The notes under the pieces are model-generated. The model saw only the letters and a list, made by a program, of their open reading frames with translations. It was not told where the DNA came from and ran no database searches. A DNA stretch of 54,517 nucleotides from Comamonadaceae bacterium (GTDB lineage Bacteria; Pseudomonadota; Gammaproteobacteria; Burkholderiales; Burkholderiaceae_C). Below are positions 8,295 to 16,009 of this stretch, one piece after another. Numbering within the stretch: the stretch's first letter is position 1; each line of letters opens with the position of its first letter. Location: the NCBI GenBank assembly GCA_004144865.1, contig SEAY01000009.1, positions 1 to 54,517 of the forward strand, given 5' to 3'. The position numbers and the translations under genes were made by a program.

Positions 8295-8717
8295 TCACTG
8301 CACGCCGATCTGGCGGAAGCGATCGGCGGTCTCGTCCTTCAGCAGGCCGTCGAAATCCTCCATCTCGTACAGCTGCCGCACCTCGATGTGGCAGCGCACG
8401 CCCTCGCCGATGGGATTGGGGAAACGCCGCGACCACTCGACGGCCTCCTCCCGCGTGCGGGTCTGGATCAGCGTGTAGCCGGCGACCAGCTCCTTCGTTT
8501 CGGTGAAGGGGCCATCGACCACGCTGCGCTTGCCGCCGTCGTACTGCACGCGCCAGCCCTTGCTGCTCGGTTGCAGGCCGGAAGCGTCGAGCAGCGCCCC
8601 GGCGCGCGCGAGTTCCTCGTGGTAAGCGGCCATGGCCGCGAACAGGGGTTCGGGATTGTCGGGGAAGCGGCCGGCCTCGCTGTCGGGCGTCGCCTTCACG
8701 ATGATCATGAATCGCAT
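8295..8717 (-). CDS. DGPF/YCII domain protein 1 (ECF42 partner)
   Basis: A 140-residue protein with the hallmark DGPFTETKELVAGYTLIQ near residue 70, which gives the DGPF family (YCII fold) its name, and an N-terminal MRFMIIVKATPDSEAG beta strand. A good Shine-Dalgarno (AAGGAG) lies 5 nt before the ATG. YCII-fold proteins form dimers with a conserved His/Asp pocket. Several have been proposed to act on small metabolites, but the function of ECF42-linked DGPF proteins is not settled. It is the second gene of the operon, 109 nt downstream of a second DGPF gene. Confidence 0.9.
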   Translation of the reverse strand: MRFMIIVKATPDSEAGRFPDNPEPLFAAMAAYHEELARAGALLDASGLQPSSKGWRVQYDGGKRSVVDGPFTETKELVAGYTLIQTRTREEAVEWSRRFPNPIGEGVRCHIEVRQLYEMEDFDGLLKDETADRFRQIGVQ

Positions 8718-8826
8718 GGGGTGCTCCTTTCCGGGTTGCGGGAAGCGGCGCTTCTTCGCCGGCTCCTGTCACCACGACGAAGCAGCCCGCCCGGAATCGA
8801 CACGGAGCCGCCGGAAGGAAACCTTG

Positions 8827-9180
8827 TTACATGTAGCAGGGACCGGTCTCGCGCACTTCGACCGTCGCCCATTCCGCCGCCGGACATTCCCGGGCGATCG
8901 CCATCGCCTCCTCGCGCGTCTTCACGTTCACCAGGAAGAAGCCGCCGATCATCTCCTTGGCCTCGGCGAAGGGGCCGTCGACGACCTGGGCCTGGCCGCC
9001 GCGGACCTGGACCCGCTGGGCGTCGCGCTGGGACGCCAGCGATTCCACGGCGAGCAGCTGGTCCTTCTTCTTCAGCCTGGCCGCGAAATCGACCATGCGC
9101 TGGTACACCGCTTCGCCTTCGGGCAGCGAACGCGTGCCGCGCTGCGCCGGGTCTTCGAGGATGAGGAGCATGTAGGCCAT
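8827..9180 (-). CDS. DGPF/YCII domain protein 2 (ECF42 partner)
   Basis: A 117-residue second DGPF protein with MAYMLLILEDPAQRG at the start and VVDGPFAEAKEMIGGFFLVN near residue 70. The family normally begins with an M-x-Y-M-L-L-I strand, so I chose the ATG at 9180; an in-frame ATG at 9189 is possible. No clear Shine-Dalgarno is seen for either. It is the first gene of the ECF42 operon, so the operon promoter should lie just upstream in 9190-9248, though no convincing boxes were found. The 8718-8826 gap to the next gene is long for this operon and holds nothing recognisable. Confidence 0.87.
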   Translation of the reverse strand: MAYMLLILEDPAQRGTRSLPEGEAVYQRMVDFAARLKKKDQLLAVESLASQRDAQRVQVRGGQAQVVDGPFAEAKEMIGGFFLVNVKTREEAMAIARECPAAEWATVEVRETGPCYM

Positions 9181-9248
9181 GCGGCGCATGATAAGCACCG
9201 CACCGGCCGCCGTCATCTGCCGGCGGGAAGACTGCGCGCGGCGTCAGC

Positions 9249-9587
9249 TCAGCGACCGCACGGCAGCAGCCAGAAGCTGACCCAGATCACGAGGATCACC
9301 ACCGCCGACAAGGCAGCGACCGACGTGCCGAGCATGGCGAGGACGCGGCGGCGGGCCCGACGCTCGCCCTCCGGGACGACGGTGGCGCCCGGCTCGGGCC
9401 TGTGCATCGCGCATTCGCCGGCAGCGACGGCGCCGAGCACTCCCGCCACCAGCAGGCCGGCGGCCGCGGCCACGTGCAGGCCGACCCAGTCGCCGCTGGC
9501 GCAAGCCGGCCCGGCCAGGTAGTCCAGGAAGCCCAGCACGGCGAGCGCGGCGCCGGGCGCGAGCACGAGGGCGAGCCAGCTGCGCAT
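9249..9587 (-). CDS. Small membrane protein, three predicted transmembrane helices
   Basis: A 112-residue protein with hydrophobic segments at about residues 4-25, 36-58 and 85-108, a charged Arg-rich loop (EGERRARRR) before the last helix, and conserved-looking Cys residues (GPACASGDW and LLPCGR). The layout resembles small three-helix proteins encoded next to caa3/haem-copper oxidase genes, but I recognise this only loosely and no oxidase gene is here. A cytochrome c gene lies two genes upstream on the same strand. It starts 3 nt after the end of the broken SDR. Function unknown. Confidence 0.6.
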   Translation of the reverse strand: MRSWLALVLAPGAALAVLGFLDYLAGPACASGDWVGLHVAAAAGLLVAGVLGAVAAGECAMHRPEPGATVVPEGERRARRRVLAMLGTSVAALSAVVILVIWVSFWLLPCGR

Positions 9588-9590
9588 GCG

Positions 9591-10427
9591 TCAGTCGACG
9601 AAGAAGTCGGGCACGAACTCGCGCGTGCCGGGCGTCACGGAGTAGCGGTCGAGTTCGGTCTGGCCGTGCGCCGCGAGCAAGGCGTCGTCGATGTGGAAGT
9701 TGCCGGAGTTCTGCGGATCGCGCGCGTCCGAGGTGAGCACCAGCCAGGCCGCATCCGCCAGGATGTCCGGCTTGCGGCAAGCCTTCAGGTCGACGCCGGG
9801 GATCATCTGCAATGCGGCCGTGGCGATGGCCGTGCGCGGCCACAGACTGTTGACCGCGATGCCGTACCGGCGGAACTCGCCCGCATGCCCGAGCGTGCAC
9901 ATGCTCATGCCTTACTTGGCCATCGAATAAGCGGTGTGCGGCGCGAACCAATGCTCCCTCATCGACAGCGGCGGCGACATGTTCAGCACGTGCGGGTTGC
10001 GGCCGGCCAGCGCGGACTTCTTCAGCTCCGGCAGGCAGGCCTGCGTGCACAGCCAGGTGCCGCGCGCATTGATGGAGTGCATCAGGTCGAAGCGCTTCAC
10101 CGGCGTGTGCTCGGTGTCCGTCAGGCTGATCGCGCTGGCGTTGTTGACCAGGATGTCGATGCCGCCGAAGGTCAGCACCGCCTGTTGCACGGCGGCAAGC
10201 ACGCCCTCCTCCTCGCGGATGTCCACCTGCAGCGGCAGGGCCTGGCCGCCGGCGGCGCGGATCTCCTCCGCAGCGCTGTAGATGGTGCCCGGCAGCTTGG
10301 GATTGGGCTCCGCGGTCTTGGCGGCGACGACGATGTTCGCGCCGTCGGCTGCCGCCCGCTTGGCGATCGCCAAGCCGATGCCGCGCGAGGCGCCGGTGAT
10401 GAAGAGGGTGCGGCCTTGCAGGTTCAT
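9591..10427 (-). pseudogene. SDR oxidoreductase (HSDL2-like) interrupted by one in-frame stop
   Basis: The frame runs 278 codons from MNLQGRTLFITGASRGIG to FVPDFFVD but has a TAA at 9912-9914. The reading frame is the same on both sides, so this is a nonsense codon, not a frameshift. The N-terminal part (171 residues) holds the Rossmann loop TGASRGIG, the NNAS motif and the catalytic YSMAK. The stop falls directly after that Lys, where relatives have Tyr (YSMAKYGMSMC). A single TAC or TAT to TAA change explains it. The C-terminal 106 residues look intact. It is either a recent pseudogene, a sequencing error, or a readthrough case. The family acts on hydroxyacyl or steroid-like substrates. Confidence 0.8.
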
Positions 10428-10461
10428 GCGGGTCTCCGGAGGATGGCCCGCATTCTGCGCT

Positions 10462-11358
10462 TCATCCCTGCGGTTTCGGCTGCAGGCCCTTCAGGTAGAG
10501 GTGCAGGGCGCGCACGTCGGTTTCGCTCATCTCCTTGAGCGACTCGAAGGGCATGACCTTGACCTCCGAGCCGTCGTGGCGCTTGCCGGAGCGGAACAGC
10601 CGCAGCATCGACTCGGCGTCCGCGTAGCGGACCATCACCGTGCCCTGGCCCGGCGTGAGGTTGGGCGCCGCGGGCCAATCCGGCGGGCCGCCCGGAATGC
10701 GGCCTCCCGCGAGCTGGGGCCCATGGCAGCCCAGGCACATGTTCGCCACGTAGGCCCCGTGCGCGACGTTCACGCCCTCGGGCACCGGCTGCGCCGGGGG
10801 CTGGCTGTGGTCGATCTTGCCGGCGGCGTCGTGGATGGCGCCGAACCCGTACAGCACGCGCGCGGGCAGCGGCAACTGCACGATGGCCGGACCGCCCTCC
10901 GCCGGCGGCAGGGCGCGGACGTAGGCCACCAGCGCGGCGAGGTCGGCATCGGTGAAGCGGTTGTAGTCTTCGCTGGGCATGATCATCAGCGGACGGCCGC
11001 CCCGTGCGACCCCGTGGCGGATGGCGCGCACCCAATCCCCGGGGCCATAGCCGGCCACGACGCTGCCCGGCCCGGGGCTGATGTTGGGCCCCCGGATGCG
11101 CAGGCTCTCGCCGTCCTCCACGAAAGTACGGCCGCCCCCGTTGGCGCCATGGCAATCCACGCAGCCGCGCGACGCGTACAGGTAGCGCCCGCGCTCCAGG
11201 GCCGCCGCATCGGAGGTGAACGCCACGGGGCGCACGTCCACCTCCACCTTGCGCTGCATCTTGCGCTCGGCCAGTTGCAGTCCCGCGAAGGCGGCACCCG
11301 CCGCCACGACCGCCAGCACCCCGGCCAGCACAGCCGCCCACTTCAGCCATCGCTTCAT
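10462..11358 (-). CDS. Membrane-anchored dihaem c-type cytochrome
   Basis: A 298-residue electron-transfer protein. An N-terminal helix (about residues 5-27) anchors it, and two class-I cytochrome c domains follow, with haem motifs CVDCH near residue 66 and CLGCH near residue 208. Candidate Met axial ligands lie in segments such as LMIMPSEDY and KVMPFESLKEMSE. The ATG at 11358 was chosen because it begins the anchor and has AGGAG 8 nt upstream. A longer in-frame start would cross the divergent promoter. It should pass electrons from a periplasmic dehydrogenase to the respiratory chain; the partner is not obvious here. It is divergent from a TetR gene with a palindrome between them. Confidence 0.88.
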   Translation of the reverse strand: MKRWLKWAAVLAGVLAVVAAGAAFAGLQLAERKMQRKVEVDVRPVAFTSDAAALERGRYLYASRGCVDCHGANGGGRTFVEDGESLRIRGPNISPGPGSVVAGYGPGDWVRAIRHGVARGGRPLMIMPSEDYNRFTDADLAALVAYVRALPPAEGGPAIVQLPLPARVLYGFGAIHDAAGKIDHSQPPAQPVPEGVNVAHGAYVANMCLGCHGPQLAGGRIPGGPPDWPAAPNLTPGQGTVMVRYADAESMLRLFRSGKRHDGSEVKVMPFESLKEMSETDVRALHLYLKGLQPKPQG

Positions 11359-11383
11359 CGCCGTTCTCCTGGAATGGACGTAA

Positions 11384-11399
11384 ACTCCGGAATTGGAGT
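11384..11399. promoter_or_regulatory. Candidate operator between cytochrome c and TetR genes
   Basis: ACTCC-N6-GGAGT is a perfect 5-bp inverted repeat in the 53-bp divergent spacer. A TATAGA hexamer (11405-11410) follows toward the TetR gene. The position suggests that the adjacent TetR protein controls both directions. Inference from position and symmetry. Confidence 0.42.
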
Positions 11400-11411
11400 C
11401 ACCGTATAGAA

Positions 11412-12236
11412 ATGGATGGTATGTCCAATTCCTGGCCGGCGTCAATGCCGCCCCTCCCCTCGGCCCTGGCAGCAGCCTTCCTCGAGGGCACCAGCGGCGG
11501 GCCCAAGCGCGAGCGCACGCAGTCGCAGCTGCTGCATGCGGCCGTGCAGGTGATCTGCGAGCGCGGCTTGCAGGGCGCCACGATGCAGCAGGTGGCGCAA
11601 GCCGCCGGCGTGACCACGGCCACCCTCTACAACCACTTCGGCACCAAGGAGGCGCTGGTGCAGCGCCTGGCTCTCGTGCTGGGCGACACCCTCTGCCGCG
11701 CCATCAACGACAGCTACGTGCACGTTGCCGACGGCGCGGAGCGCATGGCGATCGGGCAAAGGCGCTACATCCGGCTCGCGGCGGACAGCCCTGCGTGGAC
11801 CTTGTTGCTGCTGGACGTGATGACGGCGAACCCGGCGGTGCTGGAAGCCATCCTGCAATACCCGCTGGCCGACCTGCGGCTGGGCGTGCGGCAGAAGAAG
11901 TTCAAGGTGCCGAGCGAGGCCGCCGCGCTGGATGCGATCCATGGCATGTGTGCGCAGGCCATGCGGCGCGTGGCGCAGGGCCAGGCACCGGCCAAGCACG
12001 ACCAGGCCAGCGCGGCGCTGCTGCTGCGGGCGTTGGGGGTGCCGCCGGAGGAGGCCGCGGAGGTGGCGTCGCGGCCGCTGCCGCCGCTGGAGATCGGAGC
12101 GCAGGGAGCTGGGGTCGCTGCCCGAAACCAGCCTGCGAAAGTTCCGTCATTCCCGCGCAGGCGGGAATCCAGGGCGTCCGGGCCGGCGCAGCGCGCCGGA
12201 CCTGGGTCCCCGCCTGCGCGGGGACGACGAGTCTAG
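11412..12236 (+). CDS. TetR family regulator with repeat-encoded C-terminal tail
   Basis: A 274-residue TetR protein. The helix-turn-helix lies at about residues 35-80 (TMQQVAQAAGVTTATLYNHF). A TetR C-terminal ligand domain follows. The last ~30 residues (from PSFPRRRESR to GSPPARGRRV) are the translation of the paired-hairpin repeat at 12145-12229, so the natural C terminus is probably about residue 240. The start is uncertain: ATGs at 11412, 11421 and 11445 are in frame and none has a good Shine-Dalgarno. The one at 11421 is 11 nt past TATAGA and may be nearly leaderless. It probably represses the divergent cytochrome c gene. Confidence 0.82.
   Translation: MDGMSNSWPASMPPLPSALAAAFLEGTSGGPKRERTQSQLLHAAVQVICERGLQGATMQQVAQAAGVTTATLYNHFGTKEALVQRLALVLGDTLCRAINDSYVHVADGAERMAIGQRRYIRLAADSPAWTLLLLDVMTANPAVLEAILQYPLADLRLGVRQKKFKVPSEAAALDAIHGMCAQAMRRVAQGQAPAKHDQASAALLLRALGVPPEEAAEVASRPLPPLEIGAQGAGVAARNQPAKVPSFPRRRESRASGPAQRAGPGSPPARGRRV
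12145..12229. repeat. Paired-hairpin repeat, family A (read into TetR C terminus)
   Basis: Same architecture as 5961-6045: CATTCCCGCGCAGGCGGGAAT, then CCAGGG, a core containing its own inverted repeat (GTCCGG/CCGGAC), then TCCCCGCCTGCGCGGGGA. It lies between convergent genes and is translated as the tail of the TetR protein. Immediately after it, CTAG (12233-12236) gives the stop codon of both convergent genes. Confidence 0.83.
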
Positions 12237-12997
12237 ACCTTGCTGAAATCCGGCCTGCGCTTTTCCATGAAAGCCGTGAAGGCTTCCTTCGCCGCCGGTG
12301 CCGTGAGCATGCGGCCGAAGCTCTCGCCCTCGTCGATCATCTGCTGCAGCACCGCCTGCTGCTGCCCCTTCTTCATCAGGCGCTTGGTCTCCACCAGGCT
12401 CGACAAGGGCTTGGCCGCCAGCTTCTTCGCCTGCGCACTGGCGTACCCATTGGCTTCGGTGGGCGGCAGCACGCGATTGACGAGGCCCACTTCCAGCGCG
12501 GCTTCGGCCATGAAGGGTTCGCCCAGCAGCAGCGCCTCGGCGGCGCGGTGGTAGCCGAGCATCTGCGGCACCAGCAGGCTGGAAGCCGCCTCCGGGCACA
12601 GGCCCAGGTTCACGAAGGGCATCGAGAACGCCGCGTTGTCGCCGGCATAGACCAGGTCGCAGTGCAGCAGCATCGTCGTGCCTATGCCCACGGCCGGCCC
12701 GCACGCCGCCGCGATCAGCGGCTTGGGGAAAGTGGCGATGCCGCGCAGGAACCGGAACACCGGCGAGTCCTGGCCGGCGGGCGGCTTGTTCAGGAAGTCG
12801 CCGATGTCGTTGCCCGCGCAGAACACGGTCTCGTGGCCCTGGATCAGCACGACCCGCGCCGACGCATCGTCCTGCGCGCGGGCGATGGCGTCGGCGAGCG
12901 ACGCATACATGTCGGACGTGAGGGAGTTCTTGCGCTCCAGCCGGTTCAGCGTGAGGGTCAGCACGCCGCCTTCGGCGTGCACGAGGATGTCGCTCAT
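12233..12997 (-). CDS. Enoyl-CoA hydratase/isomerase family protein
   Basis: A 254-residue crotonase. The oxyanion-hole segments FCAGNDIGDF near residue 62 and ACGPAVGIGTTMLLHCDLVY near residue 105 are clear, followed by MPFVNLGLCPEAASSLLVP. At the usual second-Glu position the sequence reads CPEAASS, as in isomerase-like crotonases (PaaG/ECI type), so Delta3-Delta2 isomerase activity is as likely as hydration. It is the last gene of the beta-oxidation operon. Its ATG overlaps the upstream gene's stop by 4 nt, and its stop shares CTAG with the convergent TetR gene. Confidence 0.88.
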   Translation of the reverse strand: MSDILVHAEGGVLTLTLNRLERKNSLTSDMYASLADAIARAQDDASARVVLIQGHETVFCAGNDIGDFLNKPPAGQDSPVFRFLRGIATFPKPLIAAACGPAVGIGTTMLLHCDLVYAGDNAAFSMPFVNLGLCPEAASSLLVPQMLGYHRAAEALLLGEPFMAEAALEVGLVNRVLPPTEANGYASAQAKKLAAKPLSSLVETKRLMKKGQQQAVLQQMIDEGESFGRMLTAPAAKEAFTAFMEKRRPDFSKV

Positions 12998-13587
12998 GAT
13001 TGAAGTTCCTGCTTGACGAAATCGAGGCGGTCCTGGCCCCAGAAGAGGTGACCGCCCACGAAGAAGGCCGGCGCGCCGAAGACGCCACGGCCGACCGCCT
13101 CCTGCGTGACGGTCTTCAGCTGTTCCTTCACTTGCGGGTCCGCCGCCAGTGCCAGCAACTGCTGCGGATCGAAGCCCGCGTCCTGCAGCACGGCGCCCAC
13201 GGTGGCGGGGTCGTTCATGTCCTTCTGGTCGACCCAGATCGCGCGGAACACGGCGTCCACGTACGGCCGCATCCTCTGCGGCTCGCGCAGTTGCAGGCCC
13301 AGCGCGCCGCGCATCAACGTGAGGGTGTTGATCGGGAAGTGCGGGTTGTGGCGGAAGGGCACGCCGTAGCGCCTGGCGAAGCGCTCCAGGTCCGCCTGCA
13401 TGTACTTGCCCTTCGCCGGCACTTCCATCGGCGAGCGGTTGCCGGTCGCCTGGAACACGCCGCCGAGAAGGAAGGGCTTGTAGACGATGCCGGCGCCTGC
13501 CTCCTCGGCGATGCGCGGCAATTGCGTCCACGCCAGGTAGGCCGCCGGGCTGCCGACGTCGAAGTAGAACTCGACCTCCTTGGCCAT
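12994..13587 (-). CDS. DsbA-like 2-hydroxychromene-2-carboxylate isomerase family protein
   Basis: A 197-residue thioredoxin-fold protein of the HCCA isomerase/kappa-GST family. It begins EVEFYFDVGSPAAYLAWTQL, where the Ser replaces the redox CxxC of DsbA and marks the glutathione-dependent isomerase group. It ends with GVFGAPAFFVGGHLFWGQDR, the usual cis-Pro loop. No signal peptide, so cytoplasmic. Members isomerise aromatic-ring cleavage intermediates, but many sit in acyl-CoA operons with unknown roles. Here it lies between an SDR and an enoyl-CoA hydratase with overlaps on both sides, which suggests a glutathione-dependent step on an unusual acyl or aromatic intermediate. Substrate unknown. 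Confidence 0.82.
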   Translation of the reverse strand: MAKEVEFYFDVGSPAAYLAWTQLPRIAEEAGAGIVYKPFLLGGVFQATGNRSPMEVPAKGKYMQADLERFARRYGVPFRHNPHFPINTLTLMRGALGLQLREPQRMRPYVDAVFRAIWVDQKDMNDPATVGAVLQDAGFDPQQLLALAADPQVKEQLKTVTQEAVGRGVFGAPAFFVGGHLFWGQDRLDFVKQELQS

Positions 13588-14324
13588 CAGAACTTCTCCA
13601 TGTAGGGGCGCAGGTCCAGCTCGTGCGTCCACGCGTCGCGCGGCTGCTGGTGCAGCATCCAGTAAGCCTCGGCGATGTGGTCGGGGTTCAGGATGCCGTC
13701 CTGTTCCTTCAGCGCATAGCGCTCCGGGAAGTTGGAGCGGATGAACTCGGTGTCGATGGCGCCGTCGATCACGACGTGCGCCACGTGGATGCCGCGCGGC
13801 CCCAACTCGCGCGCCATGCTCTGCGCCAGCGCGCGCAACGCCGCCTTCGCGCCGGCGAACGCCGCGAAGTTGGCGGAGCCGCGCAGCGAGGCCGTGGCGC
13901 CGGTGAAGAGGATGGTGCCGCGGCCGCGCGGCGCCATGCAGCGCGCCGCCTTGCGTCCGTTGAGGAAGCCCGCGAAGCAGGCCATCTCCCAGATCTTGAA
14001 GTACTTGCGCGCGGTCTCCTCCAGGATGCTGGAGGGCGCGTTGGCGCCGATGTTGAACACCATCACGTCGATGGAACCGATGCGCCCTTCGATGTCGTCG
14101 AAGAGGGCCCCGACCTCGTCCTCGTTGCGCGCGTCCGAGCCGAAGCCGTGGGCGGTGCCGCCCGCGGCGCGGATCTCCTCCAGCAGCGGCTGCAGCTTGT
14201 CCGCATTGCGCCGCGTGGCGCACACCGTGTAGCCGCCGCGCGCGAAGCGCTTCGCGATGGCGCCGCCGGTGGCATCGCCCGCGCCGACGACCAGCGCCAC
14301 GGGGCGCGCAGCTTCTGCAGCCAT
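13587..14324 (-). CDS. SDR family protein with Phe in place of the catalytic Tyr
   Basis: A 245-residue short-chain dehydrogenase-like protein. The cofactor loop is VVGAGDATGGAIAKRF at residue 12. The active-site region reads FTGATASLRG then FAAFAGAKAALRALAQSMA. The position of YxxxK holds FAGAK, so the catalytic Tyr appears to be Phe. Either another residue serves as the acid/base or the protein has another role. Some atypical SDRs from acyl-CoA operons share this change, as I recall. It lies within the beta-oxidation operon, 4 nt after the thioesterase gene, and overlaps the next start. The NAD(P)-binding fold is certain; catalysis is not. Confidence 0.83.
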   Translation of the reverse strand: MAAEAARPVALVVGAGDATGGAIAKRFARGGYTVCATRRNADKLQPLLEEIRAAGGTAHGFGSDARNEDEVGALFDDIEGRIGSIDVMVFNIGANAPSSILEETARKYFKIWEMACFAGFLNGRKAARCMAPRGRGTILFTGATASLRGSANFAAFAGAKAALRALAQSMARELGPRGIHVAHVVIDGAIDTEFIRSNFPERYALKEQDGILNPDHIAEAYWMLHQQPRDAWTHELDLRPYMEKF

Positions 14325-14328
14325 GGGA

Positions 14329-15138
14329 TCACTCCTTGTAGTAGACGACCTGGTGGGTGGTGGCGAGGAGTGTGCCGGATTCGTCCCAGAGTTGCCCGGC
14401 ATGGTCGAAGTAGCCGCCGCCGAAACCCTGGCCCTGCGCCTGGACGAGCAGGTAACCCGCGCCCGCGCTGGCGAGGCGCTGCGCATCGGCATGGAAGTAG
14501 ACCGTCATGCTGACCGTGCCGATCGGCGTGAAGGTGGCGCGGCGCAGCCACACGCGCGGGAAGAACACGTCGGCAAGCGCCGTGAGCGAGACGTAATCGA
14601 GGGGCCGCGGCGGATCGTCGCGCACCCACAGGCGCGTGAGGCTGGCGTCCTGGGTGCGGCCGTCCCATTGCGCGGGAATGAGGCCGTCGAGGAAGCGCAT
14701 GTCGTAGCGCTGCAGCCACTCGACGCCGTGGCGCGGCGTGCGCGGCGTGTCCTGCGGACGCGGCACGGCCGGCATGACGGCCTCGTGCCCGTTCCAGGTG
14801 TCGCGGCGGACCGCCGTGAAGACCGTGCCCGTGATGACGGGCTGGCCGTCCTGCACCAGCTCCAGCGTCCAGTGCTGCGTGGAGCGGTTGGTGCGCGCGG
14901 GGTGCGGCCTCAGCTCGAAGGGCCCGTCGGCCACGGCTGCGGCGAAGTTGACGGTGAGCGCGACCGGATCGCCCAGGCGCTGCGGATGCTGCAGCACCGA
15001 CTGGAGGCACTGCGCCGCGGTGATGCCACCGTAGGGGCCGATCATGTTGGCCCAGGCCGCGTGCGTACGGCCTGCGAAGTTGCCGTCGCCCAGCGGCTGC
15101 AGCGCGACGGCCTGGTCGAAGAGGTGGAGTTCGCTCAT
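14329..15138 (-). CDS. Acyl-CoA thioesterase, double hot-dog (TesB-like)
   Basis: A 269-residue protein with two hot-dog halves. The first (residues ~25-125) has NMIGPYGGITAAQCLQSVLQ and the second (~165-269) has DYVSLTALADVFFPRV and a terminal THQVVYYKE. This matches the thioesterase-like superfamily (PF13622/TesB-like). It would hydrolyse acyl-CoA to free acid and CoA, recycling CoA or releasing dead-end intermediates of beta-oxidation. It overlaps the upstream hydrolase by 4 nt (ATGA). Substrate chain length cannot be told from sequence. Confidence 0.84.
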   Translation of the reverse strand: MSELHLFDQAVALQPLGDGNFAGRTHAAWANMIGPYGGITAAQCLQSVLQHPQRLGDPVALTVNFAAAVADGPFELRPHPARTNRSTQHWTLELVQDGQPVITGTVFTAVRRDTWNGHEAVMPAVPRPQDTPRTPRHGVEWLQRYDMRFLDGLIPAQWDGRTQDASLTRLWVRDDPPRPLDYVSLTALADVFFPRVWLRRATFTPIGTVSMTVYFHADAQRLASAGAGYLLVQAQGQGFGGGYFDHAGQLWDESGTLLATTHQVVYYKE

Positions 15139-15998
15139 GTGGATCGGGGGGCCGGGAAACTGCGCAGCCACTCGGCCATGCGCGGCCACAGCTTGGTTTC
15201 CTGCTCGCTGCGGAACGGCCCGAAGTGGCCGATGCGCGGCACGGCAAGGTCCGCCGGCGCGATGCGCTGGATCACGCTCGGCGCGTTCTCGTAGAGCGAC
15301 ACCAGGCTGTGCGTGCCCTCCAGCGTCATCAACTCGTCGTCGTTGATGGACAGCGCCAGAACCGGGAAACGGGCGCGCGCGTAGGCGCGGCGCGCGACCT
15401 CGCCTTCGGCGCCGACGCTGTAGCGCGGGTCGAGGCACCACTTGCGCCACTGCAGGATCACGCCGGCGGGCAGGTCGCCCACCTTGCGCAGCATGCGGCC
15501 GGGGAAGTAGCCGAACAGGCGCGTGGCGACCGGAACCAGCACGAACCAGAAGTAGGGGACCATGCGCTTGAGCTGCGGAGCGTTCTCGCGCCAGTACCCG
15601 CTGCCCGCCGCGACGCTGAGCAGCCCGCCGACCTTGTGCTGGTTGGACAACAACCCGGGCAGCTGGGCGCCGAGGCTGTGGCCGAGGAGATAGAGCGGCG
15701 CACCCGGCAGCGCGGCATGCGCATGGTCGATGGCGGCTTCGTAGTCGCGGGTCCAGTCGAACAGGTCCGCCTGGTAGCCCCGCAGGCTGCGCGGCGCGGA
15801 ATCGCCCGAGCCGCGGTAATCGAACGTGGTGACGCGCCAGCCCTGGCTCGCCAGCCAATGGGCGAAGGCGGCATAGAACGCCTGCCGCACGCCCATGGCG
15901 CCGCCGATGACCACGTTGCCCTGCGGCGCGCCCGCGGCTTCATAGACGCGGCCCGCGGTGCGCATGCCGTCGCTGGCTTCGAGGGTGACGCGTTCCAT
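15135..15998 (-). CDS. Alpha/beta hydrolase
   Basis: A 287-residue alpha/beta-hydrolase-fold protein. The nucleophile elbow is LLGHSLGAQLPGLL near residue 105 (GHSLG, Ser). A VTTFDYRGSGDSAP strand-loop lies near residue 58. The catalytic Asp is probably in SINDDELMT and the His in RIGHFGPF near residue 262. No signal peptide. It resembles the predicted hydrolases of COG4757. In the operon it follows the thiolase after 11 nt and overlaps the thioesterase. A role as esterase or lipase feeding fatty acids to the pathway is possible but inferred. Confidence 0.84.
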   Translation of the reverse strand: MERVTLEASDGMRTAGRVYEAAGAPQGNVVIGGAMGVRQAFYAAFAHWLASQGWRVTTFDYRGSGDSAPRSLRGYQADLFDWTRDYEAAIDHAHAALPGAPLYLLGHSLGAQLPGLLSNQHKVGGLLSVAAGSGYWRENAPQLKRMVPYFWFVLVPVATRLFGYFPGRMLRKVGDLPAGVILQWRKWCLDPRYSVGAEGEVARRAYARARFPVLALSINDDELMTLEGTHSLVSLYENAPSVIQRIAPADLAVPRIGHFGPFRSEQETKLWPRMAEWLRSFPAPRST

Positions 15999-16009
15999 GG
16001 ATCGCAGGG

